In this document: positions 1 to 23,770 of the stretch, in pieces | Position numbering within the stretch: the stretch's first letter is position 1 | Layout of the letters: every line of letters begins with the position of its first letter | Origin: Glandiceps talaboti | Lineage: Eukaryota > Hemichordata > Enteropneusta > Spengelidae | Direction of reading: 5' to 3' | Length of the DNA: 64,000 nucleotides | NCBI RefSeq assembly: GCF_964340395.1 | Contig: NC_135552.1 | Coordinates: 21,239,681 to 21,303,680 of the forward strand | Position numbers and translations under genes: made by a program | Notes under the pieces: model-generated | What the model was told of the DNA's origin: nothing | Databases searched by the model: none | What the model saw: only the letters and a program-made list of their open reading frames with translations

Positions 1-588
1 AATAGGAATGTGTTGTGTGGTCTACACCAGGCATAGGCTATAGGAATGGGTTCCAGGCTATAGTTATCATTCACTTATATACAATTTTTCTTTTAAAATC
101 TAAGGGATTTTGAATAGTACTGTAACAGTCACATCAATTCTACTGTGACCACCCACAGAGTCTTAGAAATTTAATTATTTTTATGATCCTTGCATTTCGA
201 CTGCAACAAAATCAATGTATTTCTTTTTCTTGTTTTATTTTGACCATCACATATAACCATCAATTGGGGAGCTTTATTTTTTGCAAATCCAAAATAAAAA
301 TGAAGAAACTTGAAAATGATTGGCGAAGAAGAAAACTTACTAGAATGTTTGACACACTGTGGGCAGGTACCCGTATTTGATGGTAGCAATCTTTACATCC
401 ACACATGGTAACTCAATCAGTACAGCCAAAATCATTTCTATGTTATTCAATTTTATTACCTTTTTGTTTCAATTGATGAACATCATCATTTGCCAGGCAG
501 GTTTAGTAGCAATATAATGTTGTAGATTGTGCCATTTTCAAGGATGTTGTGTGTTTATATTCATCTTCATTTGTGTATTATACAATAG
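1..588. other. Left edge, presumed PRPF40 intron
   Basis: The first confident PRPF40 exon begins at 589 in mid-protein, so this stretch should be intron sequence of that gene. A modest open frame at 183-380 (+) ends in a lysine/arginine-rich segment before a GT at 380. It has no convincing acceptor and I do not recognise it as part of PRPF40. Nothing else is supported here. Confidence 0.5.
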
Positions 589-5421
<4,833 letters not shown>

Positions 5422-5671
5422 TTATCTCGATTTTCGTATTCATATTATATTCAAGGCATTTCGTTCTTCATTTTATAAATGAGATACACTGAAGTTATTG
5501 TAGTTTCATTTTGCAACAGTAAGTTCCAACATAGATTTCCATAAACTGTAGCATCTATCGGACAAACCTTAAGAACAGTGGATTGAGTATGCATTTGTTT
5601 GTGAAGCTGAATATGTGTACATTGTATTTGTGCACTCTTTTAATGTAGTTTATGATTGAATAATCAAGGAA

Positions 5672-5677
5672 AATAAA
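5672..5677 (+). terminator. AATAAA poly(A) signal candidate for PRPF40
   Basis: The first canonical AATAAA after the PRPF40 stop lies about 250 nt downstream in an AT-rich 3' UTR. A second AATAAA near 6014 could serve a longer 3' UTR. Confidence 0.5.
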
Positions 5678-6659
5678 AACAAAACCATATCTTATCTCAC
5701 AACGTACAAATGCAGTTTATGAAATTTGTCAGTTTTAGTTGAATGATGCAGTGTAGCTTGACATCCATTAAAATGTCCGAACCAGTGCTATAATTGTATG
5801 GAATGTGTGTTCAACAACAACAATACTGACTTATTTGAGTTCATATCATACTGCACATAGGATTCAATGGTAATTAAAATTTTCCGTTATGTTTATAGTC
5901 CAGTATGTTTGTCAACACAACACATCATGATCAAGTTGAAATAAGGACGTGTAAGATGATGTACTGCATATGGAACAACACCCAAGTGTTTATGTCAATT
6001 TTTTTTATTTCGTAATAAATAGTTGAATAAAACAGTATTTATTAGTATAGATTACCTTATATGTCAATTGTCAAGCACCCCATCTGACTAAATTTGTATG
6101 TTGTGTTTGTTAATGTGTGTAATCTGTTGTAAAAAAAACATGACTGATTGGACTGATTTGGCAGTTTAACAGGCAGGAGAATGATCCCCAGTCAAGTTAT
6201 TAAGAAACGGTCTATGCCAAACGCAGATACAGGCCATGTCAGGTCAGGTACTGACTGAATATTTTTCTTCAGGTTCACATTCAGATCCAAAGATGTGAAT
6301 CCACCATTATATATGTTGTAGATTTTCGATTAGTTGTCTTCTGGTTATTTTTTCTCAGTAATTTGCCACCAGTTACCATCTTTATTCAAAATCGCAATGC
6401 AATCATCTTCTGTTCTAGGAATCACATTTTTAACATTGATTTCGTATTCATTCTTGTACATACTGGGTGTATTCAAGAGTAAAAAAAGTTTTGTCAATGC
6501 TTGGCCAATTACAGGCACTTTTAAAATGTTACAGGTGAAAAAAAAAGAAGATGGCGGACACTCATATGGAAAATATTCGCATTTCATGCAGTTTCAGTAT
6601 TTATTGATGACGCAGGATGATTTGCATAACTAAAATATACCATTGCAATATGTTCAGGA

Positions 6660-6960
6660 CAAGAATGTATGAAAATGGCTTGGCTAAATTTCAGTGACCA
6701 CGCCCATAGCAACAACCAAATGGTGGCATATATTGCAAAGAGACAATTTCATAGACAAGTGAATCAACATTCAAAAAAATTGTATGCAAAAATGCCTAGC
6801 AACAGACTGCACCTTAGCTACAGACAAATGATGGACCCATGTATATTGGAAAGATAACAGGGCTTTATAGACAAGAGAATAAACATTCAAAATATGTATG
6901 CAAATATGCATAGTAACAATATGACGCCCATAGAAACTGCTGGTACCATTTATGTAACAA
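6660..6960. repeat. Interspersed repeat with internal tandem duplication
   Basis: Two adjacent segments (about 6740-6800 and 6860-6920) share tagacaagtgaatcaacattcaaa-like and atgcaaaaatgc-like sequence. A related segment occurs at about 13560-13680 in an ACAA1 intron (aagcaaataaact, atgtaaatatgcat). This is read as an old dispersed repeat of unknown class. Confidence 0.5.
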
Positions 6961-7818
6961 AAAAATAAATAAATAAAAAAACAACATATATTTTGACCAT
7001 TAGGTCGCTTGTTTTAATCAAAATCATGTGTAAAGTCACATGTACATAATTGAAGGCCATGATTAAAAAAAACAAAAAACATGTACAGTAAGTTAACAGT
7101 GTGCATGACAAAAACAATGCATAATGCAAACTATGATGAACGTATAGTATAATTCATACTATCAGATCAGAATTTTCATGCCCCCCCTCCCACCCCCAAA
7201 GTTTTTTGTGTGGCCCCAACCACTTTTTTCCTCGACACCCCCCCCCCCCCAATACTGTTTGATGAAAAGTCCTACCAAATACCGTACCAAATACCAAAGA
7301 CAATTGATCTGACAGTTTTTTGACTTTTGAAGGTCATCATTAACTTAACATGGCCTATTTAAGTAGACATATAATTGATCCATTAGTGAGAAGTAGAAAT
7401 AGATCTGATCCTGTCATTTCCTTAAAAAGGCTAAGATATCGTGTCCTACAATGGCATCAAATATTAATTGCACATCAGAAAATTGCATCAAAAATAGAAA
7501 ATATGTTCAGTTCAATACTGTACAATCTGATCTGTTGTCATCTTGACAAAAAATAAAAGTGTATTAATTTGATGACTTCTTAGGAGATAATAAATTGTAT
7601 TCATTTCCATTATTAAAATTTACAGTCACTGACTTAGACAGTAGTACAAGAGTTGTTAGAGTGATGGCAGTAATGACTTGCTATCTACACTGGTTCAACT
7701 GACATACCAGCTATGAATAGCTTAGATTCATCAATATGAAAGTTATTAGTATCCTTGGATACTATTTGTGCTTATATGCTTTATATTAATCGCTTGCATA
7801 TAATTAATCTATCCAATA

Positions 7819-7824
7819 TTTAAT
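7819..7824 (-). terminator. ATTAAA poly(A) signal candidate for ACAA1
   Basis: On the minus strand an ATTAAA variant signal lies about 80 nt past the ACAA1 stop. No canonical AATAAA was seen closer. Confidence 0.35.
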
Positions 7825-7902
7825 GCATTCATCATCTCTTGGTTATGGTATATCTTTTCTCTGTCCGTCAACTTGTAGTATAATATAATAATATGATGGT
7901 CA

Positions 7903-15436
<7,534 letters not shown>

Positions 15437-15568
15437 CACTAATTTTGTTTATCAACCTTGCCACTTCTTTATATCAACCGTGCACGCTAGAAGAAAAACT
15501 CCGGGTGTGATGTCTATAGTACAGCGCTAGCGTAGCAGAAAGACTGAATCAGCTGACCGTAGTCCAAT

Positions 15569-15594
15569 CCAACTTTGAACTTTGCTTGAGGTCA
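15569..15594 (-). promoter_or_regulatory. DR1-like nuclear receptor element upstream of ACAA1
   Basis: On the ACAA1 strand, 15581-15569 reads AGTTCA-A-AGTTGG, a direct repeat with one spacer base of the kind bound by HNF4/PPAR-RXR family receptors. An AGGTCA half-site on the plus strand lies at 15589-15594. Mammalian ACAA1 is a known PPAR-alpha target. Occupancy here is unproven. Confidence 0.35.
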
Positions 15595-16487
15595 TTAAAC
15601 TTTACATGCAAATTAGCTCCGACGATCCATGAACTCAGCTTGAACCCACGGGCACTTCTTTCCCGATCCCCGGGGTACATTTCAAATTTTCAGAATACAA
15701 TACAATGTCGATCATATTGACAAAATTGGCCAATAATACATAAAATGGGTAAAACACGGGTTTCTAGGTTCACGTATAAAGTCCACACAGCGCGGATATA
15801 TAATTATTGAACATTAAACTTTTTTACTCGTGCACGATACTTTAATACATGATATGCATAGCCCTAGTGGGTAAAAAGTGCTAAAAATCCATTGTAACTC
15901 TATGGTTATCTTATAGATTGACATAATTCAAAGTTAGAATAAATATTTTTTAAAAACCAACATTATAAATCTAAACACCTGCAATTACATGCCTATTAGT
16001 TTAAATTTAGATATAGTGTTTATGCTATGCGTGGGTTTAGGATGGGGAAGCAACTATTCAAAGACTTGGAGGGGTTCACCGGTCACAAAACTATACATTT
16101 AGGGTAAATATATATGCCCACATTGAGGCAACCCCTTCCCTGAAATTAAAATATACGATCCCTAACCTAAGCTTACAATCATTGTACATATATATATATG
16201 ATCTCATGTAAATGAACAATTCTAAACTACTATATCATGTATATGCTTTCCTTGTGAAATTATTCTTTTCCACTTCGGAATATTTTATCGTATTTTAACC
16301 CTTTAAAGCTTGACACCCAATATTTAGAGTGTCATTACATAGAGTGTAATTAAAGGGCTATTAATATCCCGTTTGAAATATTGGGAGTACCCATGGCTCG
16401 AGTACGAATCGAATGTCATGTGTAGGTGTGTCATGGTACATTTGGTGTAGCGCCACCACGCGATACAACCCTGAGTAAATCACAAAC

Positions 16488-16498
16488 AAGATGGCTGC
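16488..16498 (+). promoter_or_regulatory. YY1-like motif upstream of VPS50
   Basis: AAGATGGCTGC matches the YY1 AAnATGGCnGC pattern that often sits at transcription start sites of TATA-less genes. The same bases contain an ATG opening a 7-codon frame that ends at TAA. Transcripts starting upstream would carry that as an upstream ORF. Confidence 0.4.
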
Positions 16499-16580
16499 TC
16501 TCTCGTATGGGTAAGCTGCTCGATCGTAGATGATCACTAGCACTGTGTTCCGAGAAATTTAAAGGACTGTACACAACTCT

Positions 16581-16592
16581 ATGTTTAATTGA
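16581..16592 (+). other. Minimal upstream ORF before VPS50 start
   Basis: ATG TTT AAT TGA is a three-codon ORF whose stop ends two bases before the VPS50 ATG at 16595. If it is within the mRNA leader it could affect initiation or favour leaky scanning. Confidence 0.5.
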
Positions 16593-16594
16593 AG

Positions 16595-17658
16595 ATGGCT
16601 CTGCGAAAGAAATTCCGCTCTCTATTACCGGTAAGATCATATGAAAGTAGTTATGCCGTTATCCACGGACTACTGTACAAGTACAGTGCGTGTGTTCCCC
16701 ATTGATAATTTCTTTATAATAATAATATTTCAATTATTTGTGAACAGGAGTACACACTCGTATAGATGATTTATCACTCTTCAATGATACGTATGTATGA
16801 CGTCACGATTTTCCCAGACCTGGAGGTGATTAGGATTTAGAAAATAGTAAAATTATTCAATATTTTCTAAAAACATTGTACTGATGTAGTCTGCTTGGCC
16901 CGAGGCCGAGGAGCACTTGGGTAGTGTACCGAGTCAGATATATTTGATCGTTATGGCTGTAATCTGTTTTACTGTGTTGTTGTGTTACATTGATAGCTTT
17001 CGTCGTACTTAGTAATAGTATACCTCCTAGCCCTCAAAACCAACTAGCTTGTGTTATGAACTGTTAGAATTGATTCAGTAAGCCACACCCCCAGAAGTCA
17101 TTGTCAAATACTTGTGCGTTAAAGTTGACAATTAAATTTAGATTATTATTACATGCACACTTCACCTACTTCATGTGTTACTCCCATGTTCATCTCAGCA
17201 TGTGCTTGGACCTGTAATACAACTGTTGGCCGAAAACGGTGTGAATCTATTATCTATAGTTCGAGCATCGTAACAAGGCAATAACTATTTTAGTATCAAA
17301 ATGTGCAAGAACAAAACTTTCTTCCATATTAAAAGTGGTGAAGTGATTCTTCAGGGCTTTCACCGACTCTTCAAAAATGATTCATGTTCTTGAGGCCATT
17401 TTGAGGCCGTTCATCCACCAAGAAACTTTTAACATCTACAACCTACAAAACCATCACATATGGTGGCCGTGCATTTTCATATGATGCGCCTAAACTATGG
17501 AACGTACTACCACTCAACATCAGAGAATCTCCAAACTTGGAAACTTTCAAAAGAAAACTGAAAACGCACTTATTCTCCAAAGCATACAGTGTGGTTTAGC
17601 CATTGAGCGTCATAGGGCAAAACAATGTTTTTGGATTTTGGTGCTATATAAACTTTGC

Positions 17659-17715
<57 letters not shown>

Positions 17716-19123
17716 TTTCGAATGTCACTGTTTGCCGCCAGCTTGCCATTTATATTACTGGGAAAATGATCTCTCACTCCAAGCTACGCATGGAACAGTA
17801 TTTGGCAAATATTAAACATATATGTACTTCAGAAACATGGAATGATTGCTGTGAAAGACTGTGCATATCATACACATTTTACGTTCCCAAGAACGATTTA
17901 GATAGATGAGAAACAGGCTTCCTACAGACTGCTGACTACAATACAAATATAAACAACACCACACTCCAGCCACAAGCGGGCACCGTACATGCACACACGT
18001 CACTATGGGAACCATACCATGCAAGCAGACTCAAATTCTTGCTAGTTTCAATTACACAAATCCGTATCAAAGTATACACAGTGTGTCAAAATCTGAGCCT
18101 ACATTGTGATGATCTTTGATAGTTTATTTGTTCCAATGATGTTGTGTTTGTGTTTGTGTTTGTGTTTGTGTTTGTGTTTGTGTTTGTGTTTGTGTCTGTG
18201 TCTGTGTCTGTGTCTGTGTCTGTGTCTGTGTCTGTGTCTGTGTCTGTGTCTGTGTCTGTGTTTGTGTTTGTGTTTGTGTTTGTGTTTGTGTTTGTGTTTG
18301 TGTTTGTGTTTGTGTTTGTGTTTGTGTTTGTGTTTGTGTTTGTGTTTGTATCTATTGGGATTGGGTGGTAATTGTCTATATTTGTAATGAGCTGTCTGTG
18401 TGAAGTGCATTTCTTATCTATCAAAAATTTTGATGGTTCATGGGAAACATGAATGTGTATGCTACACAGTCTTTCAGCAATCATTCCATATTTCTGCTGT
18501 ATTTGATGTGAAGCATAACAATTGATACTGGTAATTACCACTGCCTTATTGGTTTATTCAACAGGGATCTAGACAAAAAAGTTCTCAGGAAGATGAAGAT
18601 ATCAGCCAGCACTTGGAACCAATATATAAATACAAGGTACAGTTGGCACACTGTGTAGTGTAATAATTGATGAAAGTGTATGAAAATAGGTTGCCAAAGT
18701 TTATGACTTTTTGCTAGGAAATGATGCAGTTACAATTGTGTGTGTTTGCACAATGACACACTTTGTCTCAGAATTTATCACAAATACTTAGAAAGTTGTT
18801 TTGTGTTGTTGAGATATTTGATAGAGATTTCAACTTATGATGCTATCATTTACTGCAGGAAGAAGAACGAGAATTTGCAAGTGACCCATCAGCAGAGGCT
18901 GAGGTAATGTATTTGTACACCATAGAGCCATTGCCAGAATAATTACAGTTGCCTTAATAAAGCAAACATATGTAAAAAATACTTGCATATTTTTGAAAGT
19001 GTTGTAAATTTTGTAAACCAAACTTTAAAAAAAAATGACTGTTTGATAGTGCTTTATAACCTTACTTTGATAGTAACCTTTTGATGCATTTCAACCACTT
19101 CAAAAATTGGAATAAAATGAAAT

Positions 19124-19190
<67 letters not shown>

Positions 19191-20286
19191 TAAATATCCC
19201 TGTATTTGAGGTGAAATAACTATCCCTGTATGCAAGTATGAAATGATTACTTTCCTGTATGAAATAAAATAACAATTGTTGTGTGTGGTGTATGAGATGA
19301 AATAATTAAAACGCTGTGTTTGTGAGATGAAACAAGTATACTAAACTGTGGCGCAGTATAGTATGAGATATGAGATGTAATAATTGTTTTTGTAATTTTG
19401 GGATAAAATAAATGAATCCTCTTGTATGTAAGCTTTAATACACACATCCTTATACAGATGATATAGCCAGTCCTTGGTATAAGATAAAATATTGTTATCT
19501 ATTTATAGGTGATTGCAAGCATAGAACAAGTATACTTCCAAGATGAAACGTTTGACTCCTCTCATTATGAATTAAAGGTATGTAAATCTTTCACATAATA
19601 CTCTAATGTTTTCACAATCAGTATTCATTGATGCCAGATGCTCCTGGTTTTCCACTTAATTATAATCTATGGTGTATAATTGCAGATGATTGACGGTCAT
19701 CATTATCTATGACCAAAAATGTTCATCAGCTTGGTAGATCAAATGATTTACAAAGGTTATAACGCACAAGGAGTTCAAAGTTTTAAGCATTGAGCTTTCG
19801 ATCTGTCTTGGTTGATGATCCTCATTAGAATGACAAATTCCATAGATTCACATGAATGGTATGTGCTACAATGCCACTAGCACTGTATTTTAGAAGTATA
19901 AAATAAGAATTTATATGGAAGAGAAATGGAACTGTCAAATATGTAGTCATTGTGCACATGTAACACTAGACTGACAACATTCATGATTTATTGTATATAT
20001 TCTTTCTTGTTTCATTACAAACAGAAACTATGTGAAGTGTTGGATTTAGAAAAAGTAGATGAAGATAGGGATAGACTGAGAAGACAATTACAATCTGTGA
20101 GTTCTTGCTAGTATCAATTAAATCGAAGTATACACATGTATGTACTAGTAAGTGTCAAAATCTGAGCCTGCACTGTGATGATATTCAATAGCCTCTTTGA
20201 TGTGTGTGTGTGTGTCTGTGTCTGTGTCTGTGTCTGTGTCTGTGTCTGTCTGTGTGTGTGTGTGTCTGTCTGTCTGTCTGTCTGTC

Positions 20287-20320
<34 letters not shown>

Positions 20321-21917
20321 AGTTTGAACCGGGTGGTAATTGTTTATATTTGTAATGAGTGGTCTGTTGAAGTCATGTTTTATTGGGATTGAATCTCAGT
20401 AACATGCTGCTATGATCTATCCTAGAAACTCATCATCATTGAAAGATTAATTATTAATAGTCCAGAGACATATGAACTTGATCTCCTAAGTCACTGATTT
20501 CATTGTCATTATATGATTGTTTGATTGCTTTTTAATTTTGCAGGTTTCTAAGAAAGTATCAGAGTTAGTTTTAGAGAACCATTCAGCTTATGTAAAGGTA
20601 AGTAGAGGAATTTCAGCTGATATGTATTCTGACAAGAGTTTTACTTGACCACTGACTTCAGATCAGATGAAGGATTGAGGTATGAAATGTGAATTACTGT
20701 GTTTAACAACAGTTTTGTTATATGTGAACATGGAATATTGGCCCAGTAATTTACAAGAACTCTTTGCCATGTTTATGTATACAGATATGTCCTATATGTG
20801 AGTGCAATAAATTTGACACCAACATCCTGTAACATAACCATCACCAACATATTGTAATTCTGAACCTTTTGATGAACCTTTCACCTGTTTCATTGTAATT
20901 TATATCAGCCATTTCATCTCATTTTAGGAACTTCAGAGAGTGATGGAACTACAGAAAAGTTTACAAACAGCAAATGTTATATGTGCTAATGGCAGAAGGT
21001 AGGATGAGTTCGATTGCAAAGTATAAACTTGATTTAAGGTCAGTTTATACAAAAAGTACCAGAACCTACATTGCAAAATAACCGCAAGAAAATTTTGTCA
21101 AATTATAATAACTAAGCTGAGTTTGCAAGCTTTTTTACCAAAGTACAAATACACTGTCATATAAAACATTGATTAACCATTCTGTGACTAATTTCAGTGC
21201 ATGCTGTGAGATTACAAAAATTATTTTGATCTGGTACTGCTATAATACTTGATTACATCAAAATCCTTGACATTTTTGATATGTATAATACGAGTTATCA
21301 GATTGTTTGTAAGTTTATAACAGGTCAGAGTTCAGTCATTCAGTTCAAGTGATGCTTTGTATGCTTCAGTAAGTAGACTACTGTGAGTTCCTTTTAAATA
21401 TTCAGCGTGTCCAAATTTAACAAGTTAAAATTCTAAGTTTGGGAGTTATTTTAAAATGCATTTTTGTGTCATGTACTGTCACATGGTTTAGCCCTCATTT
21501 TCCTGATCTGAGGCCCTTTCTTGGGACACTGCTTTTGAAAATGAGTGCAAGGTGTGTAATCGGAATATAGTGTATTCAATTTGGTGTATTATTCAAATTT
21601 CTGTTGTATTTATGTAGTGTGTTTTTTTGTTTTTTTTCATAGACAGCTTTCCCAAGCCAAGAAGGGATTTACGGTGGCATCCCTTGGTATTCTTGCAAAT
21701 CATAGGAAGAGATTACAACTTCTAAGTTTAATGAAATCACTCCATACTATCAAAACTCTGGTATGAACTTTTGTTCCTTTGTGTTGAACTCTTTGTGTGC
21801 ATGTCAGTGTTTGATGTCTTCACACTATCAAAACAACTGTATTTACTACATTATTTTCTATGTTGAACACTTTTTAGCACAACTGAATTGAGATTCAGTA
21901 ATGCTATAGGCATGGTG

Positions 21918-21986
<69 letters not shown>

Positions 21987-23678
21987 GTCAATAACTGCTT
22001 GATCAATTACCCTGTTATTTATATTAGTCATCTTTAGAATTGATGGAAAAGAGTTTCAAATATGATTTTGCATTTCATAATTCCATTTACGAATTGCAAA
22101 CGATCTATACAAAAGAATTGGAAGATGGTTTGTGCAGTACATACATAGGTAAATATTCAGTTCTAGATTAATACAACTATTACATCATCTTATGGTTGTT
22201 ATTATTACTTTCCTTCTCTGCAGCAAAGAACTGATATCAGACTACGGGAAATGATGGAGGTAAGGATATTAACATCACTATCAAGTTGATTGATTGCCAT
22301 GTGTAAAGGACACTTAGCTGAGGTTTCATCATGTTATAGGCATGTTATACCGGTATGGAACAGTGTCTCTCTTGGTGTGTGTGTGTGAGTGTTCAATTTC
22401 GAGAACAGCATGATGTTGTTTAACTATGTATTGTATTTTCCATTATTTCAGGAAGAAGATTACCCAGGAGCTATTCAGCTTTGTTTGGAATGTCAGAAGG
22501 CTGCTAGTACCTTTAAACACTTTACTTGTATCAGGTTTGTTGTCATTTTTATTGAATAATTGGTGAATACGACGACACACAAGTTAGTTATACTTTCTTG
22601 TTCAAATGAAAAGATTTGATTTTACTGACCCACACATACATTCACGTTGTTTGTAAAATGTACACTTTTTAACCAAATTTTCATCATGAGGAGCAAACTG
22701 GTTTTATTAATTTATTATTAAAAGTTACACAAACTGAGTTTTATAAGCTTTTTACACAAGTGAAAATATCAAACCACATTTCAGTATAATGTTAATATCA
22801 ATGCATGCCTTCTATGAGTATGACATTACAATTGTTATGGCATTGTAAAAACAGTTGATTGCATAGTGGGGGATTTCGTGAATCTTTTTTTTTTTTGTAT
22901 GTATGATAAATAATGTCATCAGATCGTTTATGAGTCATATCTCAATACCAGGTTTTAGTTCAGTCAATTGAAAGTGCTGGTTAAGTGTGCTTCAGTATTA
23001 TGCAATACTGTAAAAACTATGCCAAAATACAATTAAACTCAGCTTGTGACTCTTTAAGGTATAGTTGCAACACATTGGAATCCATGTTGTGTACATTGGT
23101 ATATGGCCATCCACTTTATGTTAGCCCATCTTCATTGTTGGATCCTGCAACAATGCTAGTACTCATTCTGCCTACCAGCTTACATATTGGTACTGGTAGC
23201 CATTCACCCCAAAAGCCATTGTGAGAATACCCATATGTATAAATTTACAAAACATTAGTATTGTACCTCGTGAATGCAAGAGTACTTTTAGTAAGCAAAT
23301 AAATTTAACAAAAATAGTAACTGAACATTTTTAGCAATTCATTCTTACCACAGGCAGTAAGAATTTGTAAAGATCAACGGACATTTTGTGCAATTCTTAT
23401 TTATGAAATCAATTTGCCTTTTGAGATCATAGATTTATGAAACCATAATTTTTGTCAGTATATACCATACTCTTTTGTTTTTGTTTGGATAGTGAACTAA
23501 ATTCAAAGCTTCAAGACACTCTGGAAATGATAGAGGTAGGCAGGTTTTGATTTTTTTGATCTTTGACTTTCATGTTGCTCAGAGTTTAATAGTTGTACTA
23601 TACTGTACAGGTATCTGTTGATTTGTCAATTCACAAATGCTTGAGACTTGATTTTTGGCACTATATCAATTCAATTGA

Positions 23679-23770
<92 letters not shown>

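Larger units (their letters stand above)
5422..7902. other. Intergenic: 3' flanks of PRPF40 and ACAA1
   Basis: No coding exon is supported between the convergent stop codons. The stretch holds the PRPF40 3' UTR, a repeat copy at 6660-6960, a C-rich patch at 7182-7250 and the ACAA1 3' UTR. Open frames at 6334-6633 and 7350-7556 show no family resemblance. Confidence 0.6.
15437..16594. promoter_or_regulatory. Shared divergent promoter interval, ACAA1 / VPS50
   Basis: The ATGs of the two divergent genes are 1158 bases apart, so both promoters must lie in or near this interval. No TATA box is evident at a useful place. On the ACAA1 side is a DR1-like nuclear receptor element with a nearby CCAAT. 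On the VPS50 side is a YY1-like AAGATGGCTGC with CpG-containing sequence. Co-regulation is an inference only. Confidence 0.6.

Noticed and set aside
183-380. Possible extra PRPF40 exon with lysine-rich ending
   Set aside because: No acceptor, and no match to the expected linker or FF sequence.
6334-6633. 99-codon open frame between PRPF40 and ACAA1
   Set aside because: No family resemblance, and it overlaps an open frame on the other strand of similar weakness.
18086-18541. Open frames of 75-151 codons over the hexanucleotide repeat
   Set aside because: All are translations of a TGTGTY array on both strands; no gene signal.
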